From Discostella pseudostelligera (taxonomy: Eukaryota; Bacillariophyta; Thalassiosirophyceae; Thalassiosirales; Thalassiosiraceae): 20,603 nucleotides of DNA. Within the stretch, counting starts at the first letter, position 1. Every line of letters starts with the position of its first letter. This document shows, piece by piece, positions 1 through 8,800 of this stretch. Both the position numbers and the translations under genes were made by a program. Under the pieces are notes generated by a model. The model was not told where the DNA came from and did no database searches. It saw only the letters and a program-made list of their open reading frames with translations. Location: positions 1 to 20,603 of the forward strand of contig JALLBK010000197.1 in assembly GCA_036940085.1 (NCBI GenBank). Direction: 5' to 3'.

Positions 1-13
1 AACACCCATCACC

Positions 14-1735
14 ATGGTGCGCCGCCGGAGCGCTCGTGGTGTAGTAGCATTGACATCAACTCTTCTCCTCATATCCATTAGCATCCAATCATGCATCTTC
101 CTACTCCTCCCTGCCATCTCTTCTGCCATCGAGGTGTCCTTCACCCCCAATCCTAACGACTCTGTCGAAAATGGCGGAAGCGGCGGCCCACTCCCGGCCA
201 GTACACAGCAACGACGACAACTCCTCGAACTTGAGGTGACCATACTCAACTCTCAAGATCCATTAGCGACGTTGGATCATGTAGCCAAGACAAATGGACT
301 GTCACGTGAGGAATTAACGGGTATGTTGGATCGAAATCGACGTGATTTGGAAGAGAGTGGTCAGTTGGAGGGAATGTTGGGGGAGATGCATGAGGCCATG
401 CAATCCCAGGGAGGAGGAGTGGCTGGCGCTGGCGGTGGCGGTGGGCAACGACGATCCATGGCAGAGTCATCGCTACCACGACGATTACTAAGTTTGATAT
501 GTTCCATCGTCCTTTCATTGATGAAAACTGCCTCCATCCATATATCACGAAATCCCAAACAAAGTACAATACTTGCCACCATGCTGACATGTGCATTTCT
601 CGCAATACACAACGCACCAAGGAATGGTATTGTTATTTCATCGATCTTGCCACCATTTTTGAGTAGTGGGCATACGACATTGCTTGAACCGCCAGTCGAC
701 TACTTGGAACGGTATTGTTTGAATTCATGGATGAAGGGCGGGGATGGTTGGAAATGCAGTCTACCTGAACCGAAGAAAGTTGACGTCAAGCCCAAGTCAT
801 CAAAGGGTAAAAAGAAATCTACCACCCAAATCATTGGAGGAGTGGGAATGACTCGTTCCTTACGGATTGACACATCATGTGCAGTGGAAGGAGAAGTCAC
901 TGTTGAAACAATGCGTCGAGGAGCCAAGTTGATGGATGGATTTACATTGATAACCACAGCACAAACAATGATACGTCCTCATCGCAACGAGAAAACACAA
1001 CGCAAGAACGACAAGATCGACAGTGAACAACAACAACAAGAAATAGAGTGCATGATTGAATCTGCAAAATCGATTCTCGGTGAGAGGAAATTCACTGAAT
1101 TTGTTCAAGGAAATTCGCGGTCATTGAAATTTCGTTCCATCTTTGTGACCGCTACATCTGACGATGGTGAGGAGGACGAAGAAGCTGTCATCGAGGGGGG
1201 TGTAATAGCGATGAAGTTGTTGGGAGACTTTCGAAGGTATGGTGTGCAGCCGTTGTGCTTTTCCTATGAAACGGAAGAAGACGACGACGGTAATGAAGAG
1301 GATGACCGCGATCCAATGACTCATTGTGTTGCGTTTCACACACTCAAGGGGGGTCATTTCGATGGAGAACTACGATTCCTAGTAGAAGAAAAAGAGAATG
1401 GCGGTCTTGTCATAAGCGTCACCCTTGCAATACCTGATGGCGGTCGAGTTCCAACAGCACGTCTCGCCGAGGCAATGGTCTCGTCGATTGCACACTCCAT
1501 TGCGCAATCTACTTTAATACGAACGAAGCAAACATTATCGAGGAGGATGCAAAGCAAGACATACCGTGCTCGGGCTAGTAGTAGGGCAGTTTTGAAGAGG
1601 CATTTGCAGTTCGACCAGCTGAAAGCTCAGGAAGAGATGGCCGCTGAGAGGAAAAGGAAGTGGAAAAGGAATAACCCCGATGCAGGCCATTATCGACCTA
1701 GCGGCCATCGTTTGAAGAGCCCTAATAACTGTTGA
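14..1735 (+). CDS. Uncharacterised secretory/membrane protein, 573 aa
   Basis: Single open frame with ATG at 14; the promoter lies outside the window. I do not recognise the family. Residues 1-39 look like a signal peptide: an Arg-rich start, a long hydrophobic core (about 10-35), then a small-residue cleavage region near AISSA. There is no clear plastid SAF motif. A Gly-rich linker lies at about 133-145, and a second hydrophobic stretch at about 184-200 could be a membrane helix. The middle (about 255-275) is Lys/Ser-rich and 340-440 is Glu/Asp-rich. The C-terminus (about 508-573) is strongly basic, containing AERKRKWKRNNPDAG and ending SPNNC; its crispness suggests a conserved domain. Inference: a diatom protein entering the ER, with its basic tail facing cytosol or lumen depending on the second helix. 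The reading frame is confident, the function unknown. Confidence 0.75.
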   Translation: MVRRRSARGVVALTSTLLLISISIQSCIFLLLPAISSAIEVSFTPNPNDSVENGGSGGPLPASTQQRRQLLELEVTILNSQDPLATLDHVAKTNGLSREELTGMLDRNRRDLEESGQLEGMLGEMHEAMQSQGGGVAGAGGGGGQRRSMAESSLPRRLLSLICSIVLSLMKTASIHISRNPKQSTILATMLTCAFLAIHNAPRNGIVISSILPPFLSSGHTTLLEPPVDYLERYCLNSWMKGGDGWKCSLPEPKKVDVKPKSSKGKKKSTTQIIGGVGMTRSLRIDTSCAVEGEVTVETMRRGAKLMDGFTLITTAQTMIRPHRNEKTQRKNDKIDSEQQQQEIECMIESAKSILGERKFTEFVQGNSRSLKFRSIFVTATSDDGEEDEEAVIEGGVIAMKLLGDFRRYGVQPLCFSYETEEDDDGNEEDDRDPMTHCVAFHTLKGGHFDGELRFLVEEKENGGLVISVTLAIPDGGRVPTARLAEAMVSSIAHSIAQSTLIRTKQTLSRRMQSKTYRARASSRAVLKRHLQFDQLKAQEEMAAERKRKWKRNNPDAGHYRPSGHRLKSPNNC

Positions 1736-2128
1736 GTCGAGCACGACAGTGATAATGATAAATCAACTATTGCTAAAAGATTATCTCTTATGCTGACGCC
1801 GACCGCCGCATACCATAAGACCAGACATGTGGAAGCGAGCAACGCATACATCAACGTGTGAAGCTCCACTCTGCAGCTAACGTGGCTGGCTCTTCCTTCG
1901 TCCATATGGTAGGCGAGAATTCACAATGAGCGACCATATACTAACTAACACGGGCCATCGTCGCATTCGTAGGCTATTGTCGGTGTAGTAATTTCTGAAT
2001 TGACCCATCGATGGTCGACGGCCGACCTCCGTTTTCGTATTAAGTCTTTTGACAGTGTGTGGCGGCAATAGGCGGCACCCATCGCCAGACAGACCAAAGA
2101 TCCAATATCTTTCTTTTGGCGGGGAAAA
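1736..2128. other. Intergenic region upstream of the phosphatase-like gene
   Basis: About 390 bases between two plus-strand genes. I see no credible coding frame or RNA gene; the open frames on the minus strand are short and unlike any family. The right edge carries an E2F-like site, listed separately. It probably holds the 3' UTR of the first gene and the promoter and 5' UTR of the second. Confidence 0.6.
2114..2128 (+). promoter_or_regulatory. E2F-like site, ttttggcggggaaaa
   Basis: Seen: ttttggcggggaaaa, directly abutting the first ATG at 2129. Known: E2F/DP factors bind TTTSSCGS (S = C or G). Being this close to the first ATG, the site is more likely promoter or 5' UTR, which favours a later ATG (2192) as the start of the downstream gene. 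Similar sites recur upstream of other genes in this window. Confidence 0.4.
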
Positions 2129-3703
2129 ATGGTAAAAAGCCGACACATGTCGATGACCAGCAATAGGAATAGAGCGGAACTATCTACTGCGATGAAGCTG
2201 ACGATGAAGACCTTTCCTGCTGTGCTCGGATTCATTTCTAGCCGCGATGCTCGCCTCGACCTCAGGCATCGCTTCATGTCACATAGACATAGGTCTGAAA
2301 TACGATGTACCGATGAAGACGATAATATCTTCGCCTGCCATGGAACTAATGTTAGCAGACGGTCACTGTTGCATTCAGCAGGGACGTCCCTCGCTGGTGT
2401 GGTGTCAGCTGGTCCGCTCGCAAAATTATTTGGAAGTCAATATGTAGATGTCAATACGGTCAGTGCCATGGGCCTTGTCCAATTTCCATGCGAGCCGGGT
2501 TATCTTGCCAACACATATAATATGATGAGGGCGGGGGAAAGTCGTCTGGAGGCAGAAGGCATACTCAGCACCAACCCGCTATTTCTGACAAACCAAGACG
2601 ACTCCTTAAGTGACTTGGGGAAAATTCAGGTAGAAGCATCATGCAATGAAATGCTTGTATTGGGAATCAACCCTAGTGTTGTCAAGTACTCACTAGCGTC
2701 GAAGTGTATTGAAACGGCAAATATTGTTGCCTCGAAGCTCATGGTCGGGAGGAATAGAATTGTTCCTGAATTTACATTCATGGATCAGCGAAGCGTAGGC
2801 CTATGGGACGGTAAATCCCTCAACTCAACTGAAGCTGCTGTTTGGGCAATGGATACCGACGAAGGTGGGGACGAAGGTCGGGGTGGCAAACCTCCTCCGA
2901 ATGAGGATGGGACACCAAACGAGACGCTCTTTGAGCAGGTCACGAGGTTGCGTCAGCTAATGTCAATTCTCGAAACTCAGTACTCTGGTGACGACATACT
3001 ACTCATTTTTCCTGACGGGACTAGCCCCGCTCTTCTCTCGTGTCTTATTTCGGGCATACCATTGAAGGAGGTGCACGCACTCAATTTTTTACCAGGCGAA
3101 TTACGAGCAGGGGTCAATATGAAGAATACTCGTCAGCTTTTGAAAGAAAGAGTTTCATCGCCTGAGTATTTAGCCACACTTGCTAGAGGACGAGACGAAC
3201 TAAAGACCTTACGGAGGGAACTTGATGAATATCTCTTAGCAAAAGAAGGGTCGAAAACGTTATTGATTCCTGGACCGGAGAGCCGTGGAGCTGTTGAATC
3301 GCAAACAAATGGTCGGCGCTCATATGCAAGAAAGACTAGATTTACTCCAGACATACTTGCGACAGGTGCATTACTTGCGATTGGTAGCCTCGCCATGTTG
3401 AGGGTCGACAAAGATGGAGATGAGAACCGCAGAATGTCTGACTTTAAGCCAGTGCCATCCACTGCTGAATTAGATCCTCCACAAACTACCCCGTTCACAA
3501 CCGACACTACTGAAACGGTTGCTATTCAAGTTTCTGACTCCGCCGACGGAATTATAGATCCAAATGTTTTCCAGGACATCCCGGTGTTGTCCAAGGAGGA
3601 CCGTGTCAAAGCAGCTGAGCTTGCGATGGAGGAATACCTTTCTCAAGATGATGGAGGTGACGCATGGTTATCATCGATGCTGGAAATAAGAGACGAGACA
3701 TAG
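2129..3703 (+). CDS. Histidine-phosphatase-fold (phosphoglycerate mutase-like) protein, plastid, catalytic residues lost
   Basis: Uninterrupted frame of 524 codons. ATG at 2192 (residue 22, MKLTMKTFPAVLGFISS) is the better start: it gives a signal-peptide-like N-terminus and clears the E2F-like site, leaving about 503 aa. Residues 76-99 form a twin-arginine signal (SRRSLLHSAG, then a hydrophobic stretch and AGPLA), as in thylakoid-lumen proteins. The fold follows histidine phosphatases: MRAGES at 133-138 where RHGES is expected, LFLTNQDDSLSDLG at 151-164, YSLASKCIETA at 187-197, and ILLIFPDGT at 290-298 where a distal His is expected. The first catalytic His is Ala135, the second Arg is Lys192 and the distal position is Asp296, so catalysis is unlikely. 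From memory, plants and algae have chloroplast relatives with similar RAG/FPDGT changes. A helix at about 406-425 could anchor it in the thylakoid membrane. Confidence 0.8.
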   Translation: MVKSRHMSMTSNRNRAELSTAMKLTMKTFPAVLGFISSRDARLDLRHRFMSHRHRSEIRCTDEDDNIFACHGTNVSRRSLLHSAGTSLAGVVSAGPLAKLFGSQYVDVNTVSAMGLVQFPCEPGYLANTYNMMRAGESRLEAEGILSTNPLFLTNQDDSLSDLGKIQVEASCNEMLVLGINPSVVKYSLASKCIETANIVASKLMVGRNRIVPEFTFMDQRSVGLWDGKSLNSTEAAVWAMDTDEGGDEGRGGKPPPNEDGTPNETLFEQVTRLRQLMSILETQYSGDDILLIFPDGTSPALLSCLISGIPLKEVHALNFLPGELRAGVNMKNTRQLLKERVSSPEYLATLARGRDELKTLRRELDEYLLAKEGSKTLLIPGPESRGAVESQTNGRRSYARKTRFTPDILATGALLAIGSLAMLRVDKDGDENRRMSDFKPVPSTAELDPPQTTPFTTDTTETVAIQVSDSADGIIDPNVFQDIPVLSKEDRVKAAELAMEEYLSQDDGGDAWLSSMLEIRDET

Positions 3704-3890
3704 CTTGCAATGGCGTACAACTACGACAACGGCATTGATCAACAGATCAGATCTAACTTATGGTATGTATCACGACGGCTGCTTCATCAATACGAATTTA
3801 CTTCCGATCTTCAATCAGCTGTCGGTTCTCCTGCAATCGACTTTAGAGGCGGTTCGATTCATAATCTCATTCAACATTTACTTCCAAGCT
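3704..3890. other. Tail-to-tail 3' intergenic region
   Basis: Short gap between convergent genes, probably both 3' UTRs. It holds the first copy of the 80-base-spaced imperfect repeat described separately. No gene is supported here. Confidence 0.6.
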
Positions 3891-3910
3891 TCAATCAGAT
3901 ACCGGCTCCT
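3796..3910. repeat. Imperfect direct repeat, two copies 80 bases apart
   Basis: Copy 1 starts at 3796 (atttacttccgatcttcaat) and copy 2 at 3876 (atttacttccaagcttcaat). About 28 of the first 35 positions agree by eye. Copy 2 spans the stop codon and last codons of the DUF6824 gene. Read on the minus strand, copy 1 also gives Glu-Pro-x-x-Asp-stop, matching the real gene end (EEPVSD-stop). This looks like a decayed local duplication of the gene's 3' end. Confidence 0.5.
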
Positions 3911-5387
3911 CTTTGATTTTCTTTCGAGGAGGCTCGAAAACTTTTGGATAGTCAATATCAGGTAGAGTCGGTGCTGGCTTTCCCGCGGCATCGTTGCCTG
4001 CCACTGATGCCTCTCCGGCACTTTTCGCATTTTGTTTCCTTAGCTTCGCTGCGCCCTCTCGAAGAGCTTGACTTGCTGCAATAAGTCAATGAAAGTGATG
4101 CGAATTTCGAAGTTAGAATACGGGGTCAAAGAGACAGAAGCATCATGTTGTATCTATCATGTCGCACCTTTCTCACGCGCACGATCGTCACCACACTCGA
4201 GATAGCCTCTGGGGTACTTCACGAGGAACCTGTGTAAGCGAAATGTGAAAGATGAGAGAACACAGTACTGGTCAGCGACGTCAGTTACAAAACAATAAAA
4301 GCACCACACACCTCTTTCATACCTTCCAGGTGGGGTTGCGTTCTTCACTGCCTCAAGGACGCGCATGGCAACGGAGGGCTTGCTCTGCTTTGTTTCCATC
4401 ATGTACTGGTGCTTGAACTCATGAATGAATTGCCGGAATCGTCTGTTGCCTGGGTGGTTGTTGACGGCCCCGCCGCGTCTGAAAATCCGTTTAAAGTTAG
4501 ATCCAACCGACGACAATTACAAGATGTGATCAAGCACAGTAAACTCACCCGCAAATTACATCGTTCACAGTAACCTCGGTGATGTACTCGAGCTGGGGAT
4601 GATCAGCCATGAAAGGATTACCAAATTCGTCGCAGGGTGGAAGATGATATGGATGATGATACGGACCATACTGCGACTTTGGATACAACGGAGGAAACGA
4701 GTGCCTCGGATGATTTTGCTGGTCATCCCGAGCAGCACGAGGATGGTGGTAACCGTAGGGGTACTGCTGATACCAGAAATAAGTCGGAGGAGGATACATT
4801 GGCCAACCGGAATGATGATGATACGCAGGATGTGCCTCCGGATGAACGTCTCCATGGGGTGGATGATTCTTCGTCTCGTGAGTTTTGAGATCATGCCCCG
4901 GGCTTCCGAAGAAATCGTTGCTCAGAATGCTTTCAGGTAGTTCCTTCAACGGAGACAGTTGCTTTCCAAAGATTTGATTCGAATCGCTCTCTTTAGGAGG
5001 GGACGTTGCATCGTCAGTATTGGCAGTAGCCTTTAGCGGAGAGCAGACAAGTTGCCAAAAGATTGGACTAATCGACCTTTCCGCGTCGTCGCAAGTGTAC
5101 GAAAGAGGCTCGAAATCGCTGTCGACGGTGGTTTTGACCGGAGAGTGTGGTAGGGTCTCTGGCCTATAACGCAAAGGAGCTATGGAGCTGGAGTTCTGGA
5201 TCGGATTCGCCGCGGGTAGTTCGTTGGTATCTTTGGGTGGAGTGATGAGGGCAAACGCACCGCCGGTAGGCTCCTGACGGGATATCATGAAGGCAATAGT
5301 AAACGAGCAACGGCATTGATCAGAATTCCGAGAAAAAATGAGCATTATTGGTGCATCATTCCTCAAACGTACCTCTTCGAAGCTCAT
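3891..5387 (-). CDS. DUF6824 domain protein, five exons, about 380 aa
   Basis: Joined exons on the minus strand: 5387-5373, 5273-4549, 4478-4323, 4229-4168, 4075-3891. All introns are GT-AG (99, 70, 93 and 92 nt) and the phases agree. An in-frame TAA lies upstream of the ATG. The domain at about 243-333 is assembled across three junctions: DVICGRGGAVNNHPGNRRFR, then KPSVAMRVLEAV, PPGRFLVKYP and EKASQALREGAAKLR. This matches the DUF6824 pattern (D-V-x-C-G-R-G-G ... N-N-H-P-G-N) that I know from large diatom families. Ahead of it is a low-complexity tail rich in His, Tyr and Pro (about 170-235); after it a short basic, Pro-rich C-terminus (PPRKKIKEEP) that could be a nuclear localisation signal. 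The molecular function of the domain is not established to my knowledge; a nuclear regulatory role is inference from the composition. The first intron is a multiple of three without a stop, so a reading through it is also open. Confidence 0.85.
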
Positions 5388-5888
5388 GATGAAAGGGCAA
5401 TGGTTGAATTATGATGCCGAGGTATTGATGATCGAGGTCAATGAATGCGAATCATGCCCAGTCCGAGGGATTATGAGCATGTCTGGTCTGGGCATTGTTG
5501 GTGGAGGTGGGCCTGTGATGCCGTGAATGTAATCAAGCGCGAATTCTGCATTAAGAATTGATTGAAAATGTTATGTGTGAAGGTTTTCGACGGACAACTC
5601 ACCCTACAAAAATACACTCGAGTTTCATGACCCGCATTCAACTCAATACACGTGTCTCGGACGTGCTTGGTGTCATGGGTTGAGGGCACCACCAATGCAT
5701 CAATCTACGACGAGGGGACATGTTGAAACAGAAAAGATCGTCTGTTTTAATGCAATAACAAGCTTCGATCATTGAGTGGACACAATCAATGCTGATAAGC
5801 TTACATTTTAGCATTATTCATTCTCGGGTAAATCAGCAGCAGGTGGTATTGTAGCAAACAAGTTAAAATAGCATCACACTGCCCTGTA
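5388..5888 (-). other. 5' region of DUF6824 gene and 3' region of the fusion gene
   Basis: About 500 bases without a credible gene. On the minus strand a possible 57-base 5' UTR intron runs from GTGAGT at 5602 to AATGCAG ending at 5546. It is shorter than the coding introns and supported only by its splice signals. An AATTCGCGCTTG stretch around 5533-5545 is a weak E2F-like match. The rest probably holds the UTRs and the promoter. Confidence 0.35.
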
Positions 5889-8800
5889 CTATTCATGTTG
5901 GGCTGACGCATACATCGCAAATGCGACTTGGCTTCCAAATCCTGCGGCAAATCTTAAGGCGTACCTGCAGGCATAAGCCCCGCCATTCGAGATTTTGATG
6001 TCGCCTAGGTAATCATCTTTCTCCTTGTAGTTCGGGATCGGTGGCACGACCTGTCGCATAAGCACCTCCACTGCTGCCACATCCTCGAAGGACACGCCCA
6101 TCGGGTGACCAGTGAAACCCTTTGTATTAAGAATCAACAACTTAGACAGGAGACCATCTCCGAACGCGGATCGAAGTGCAGCCACTTCATTTCCCGAACA
6201 ACTTGCTGCAGGCGAAGCATGAGTTGACGTTTCATGTGAAAAATATACTCCATGGGTGGCGATTTCGGCTTTACTGATACCGTGGATGAGTTCAATATCA
6301 TTCAAGAACCGCTTCAATTCGGATGCAATGTGTTTTCTGTCTAATGCGGCGCCATGGAAGGCTGAATTGGAATATTGAGTTGCCAACAAGCGAGCACGGA
6401 TTTGGCATGGTTGACATCCTGGGATTGCAGGAAGTTTCATGCGCTCTTGGCAGCTCGATTCGGTTTCCAACACCATGCCAATTCCTCCAGCACCAAGGAC
6501 CATACCTGAACGCCGTTTGTCGAAAGGACATGCAGCATCCTCAACTGCCTCTTGTATGGTCGCGGCACCTAAAGCTCGGAACCCAGATCCTGGAGTTGAC
6601 AAAAGAAGTATGAGTTCGAACTCATGTAATTGGATAAGTAAATCATACTCTTTTACAATTCTCACCTAGCCATGGTAAAAGAGTTGCCCCCGAACCGTTA
6701 TCTCCAGCGACTACCACCACACGCTCAGCGCGTCCAGATATCAGCATATCCTTAGAGTTGGAGACGAAGGCAATACATATCAGTATCTATCGTTGTGAAT
6801 AACAAGTGACAACAATTGCACCGAATTCTTGAACTTACCTGAGCCATGCCGATGGCCTGAGTGGTACCCGCACAGGCTGCATTCGTCTGTGTGTTGGGAC
6901 CACGACAACCAGCCAGCTGCGCCAATTGAGCATTACCCAACACAAGCACCCGAAACAGGAACTTGCGATCGAATTCGTACGGACCCGATGACGCTGTGGA
7001 TGCTGTCGAGGATGATTCACTGGCATCATCTCCACCGCTGCTATTACTACTCTTACCACCTTCCACTTCTCGCACGCGAGATAATAGTCGAGCAAACGCC
7101 GCCTCGTCATCATCCGCCAATTGTCGATCAGGCGATGCACGAAGCAGACGGTTCCGAAGCGTAAACACAAGACGCTCCGCGGTTTGAGCACCAACCGTCT
7201 TGGATTGTAGGAACCGCATAACTTCGCCAACGGCAGCATCCATGGCGGGGAAACTCGATGCGTAGACAACACCCGTCGTATCGCGGTATTGCTCAGGCAA
7301 CATCCATTCCGTTGGATCGTTGGATTTGCCAGATACTAAACCAGCAGATTTGAGTGCCTCCAAACCTGCTGCCACGGCAACCTGCGCTGCAATATCCATA
7401 GTCTCTGCCAAGCCCTCCGGAACACCGTAGTTGGCATTCAAATCGAGTGGACCAAGCTGAGCAGCCACCTTAATAACATCTTTGTCCGAGGTAATGGGGA
7501 TACGCTCCGTCTTCCCTCCAGGATGCTTCTTCACCTGCACCACATTCTTATCCACCATGGCCATTTTCAACGATCCACTTATAGGACGAATGCATTGCAC
7601 TTTCCCCTCGACCAATCTCTGCAAATTGGAAGCATCAAATACATTCATGTCCCCGTCTCCATGGGGCAACCCCGCCGATGTTCCAGTAATCACACACGCT
7701 ACGCGATGCTTGGCCTCGGAATAGGTATCAATTGCATTCTCGTGAGAATGTGTCAACACATCTAACATTCCAGTGGCGGGGGTGGAGACCGAATCACGCT
7801 GTGCCAAGCGTAGTACAATGGGAGGCGCGAGCATACCAGCCTTGCCCGGTAGTTCTGGTTCCGAATCGAGTGGCACGCGAGAGTACGATCGGACCCATTT
7901 CGAGTCGATACCGTTGAGAAAGTATGTTCCTAAAAGAAATAGAAAGCGAAGTTATGTGAGCCAAATTTCATTCGACGATGCACATTATGAACGCAACGAA
8001 CACAAAATGCACCATATTATGACATACCGGGAAACATCCTCCCCACCGTAGGATAGACCGGAGAATACGGAGCACCACAACGATGCATTCGTGCACGTGT
8101 TTCCAGTGCCAAATCGAGCTCCTGCGGATGGACTTCCTCACGAGTAGCCAGCCGTGCTGAAAAATTAAGTTTCTGTGCCATATCTTCAATGGTGAATATC
8201 CTCTCATTACTGCCACCATTAGCAGTAGAGGAGGCGGAGGTGGGTGTCCGGACGTGAAGACGGTACATGGTTGCCAGGGCACCACTTCCATAACTAAACA
8301 CCACGGCAGTTTTGCCAGGCGTCAAATCTCCTCGACTACCCGCCTTATCGATCATGGAGGCAAGGCCAAGGAAGACACTTGCCGTGTAGGTATTGCCCAC
8401 AATCTTCGAGGCGGCATTGGCATCAGTAAGACGTTGACTGTAGGAAGCTTTGGAGATGGATTTGAGTGCATCTTCAAGATCCTTATCGGAGTAAGTTTCT
8501 TCAATGGGTTTGGTGAGATCTTCGTCGACAAATAGAACACTTTGGGGTGCTGCTTCTGCTGCTGTCGAATGAGTACTACCCTCCTTCTTCTCTTCCGAAT
8601 CTTTACTCATCATTCGTTCCCTGGCATGACGACGACGTGCATCTATGAAATACATGCGACCATAACTCTTTTGCACCAATTTGTTGTACGGTGCATGAAA
8701 GACAAAGTAGTCTGCTGCCTCGGCATGAAAATAATGCTGCTGCTCTTCCTCGTCATCTTCTCCACCACCAGCAACACAATGATTATTCAATCGATCCACC

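Noticed and set aside
781..788. Perfect palindromic CRE, TGACGTCA
   Set aside because: It is inside the coding region of the first gene and explained by its codons; there is no promoter context.
4599..4940. 113-codon plus-strand frame
   Set aside because: It is the antisense shadow of the His/Tyr/Pro-rich exon of the DUF6824 gene; its Ile/Met/Arg-rich content mirrors that codon bias.
5338..5526. Small plus-strand gene of 62 codons
   Set aside because: It overlaps the first exon and intron of the DUF6824 gene on the other strand and has no homology or motif.
6752..7876. Separate ketosynthase gene starting at 7876
   Set aside because: The first codon would be GTG, and the frame continues upstream to a splice acceptor that completes the HMG-CoA synthase C-terminus. 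A fused gene explains both edges better.
8017..8027. Stop codon ending the HMG-CoA synthase at 8017
   Set aside because: It lies just inside a GTATGT intron donor, and ending there would remove the conserved last 18 or so residues of the family.
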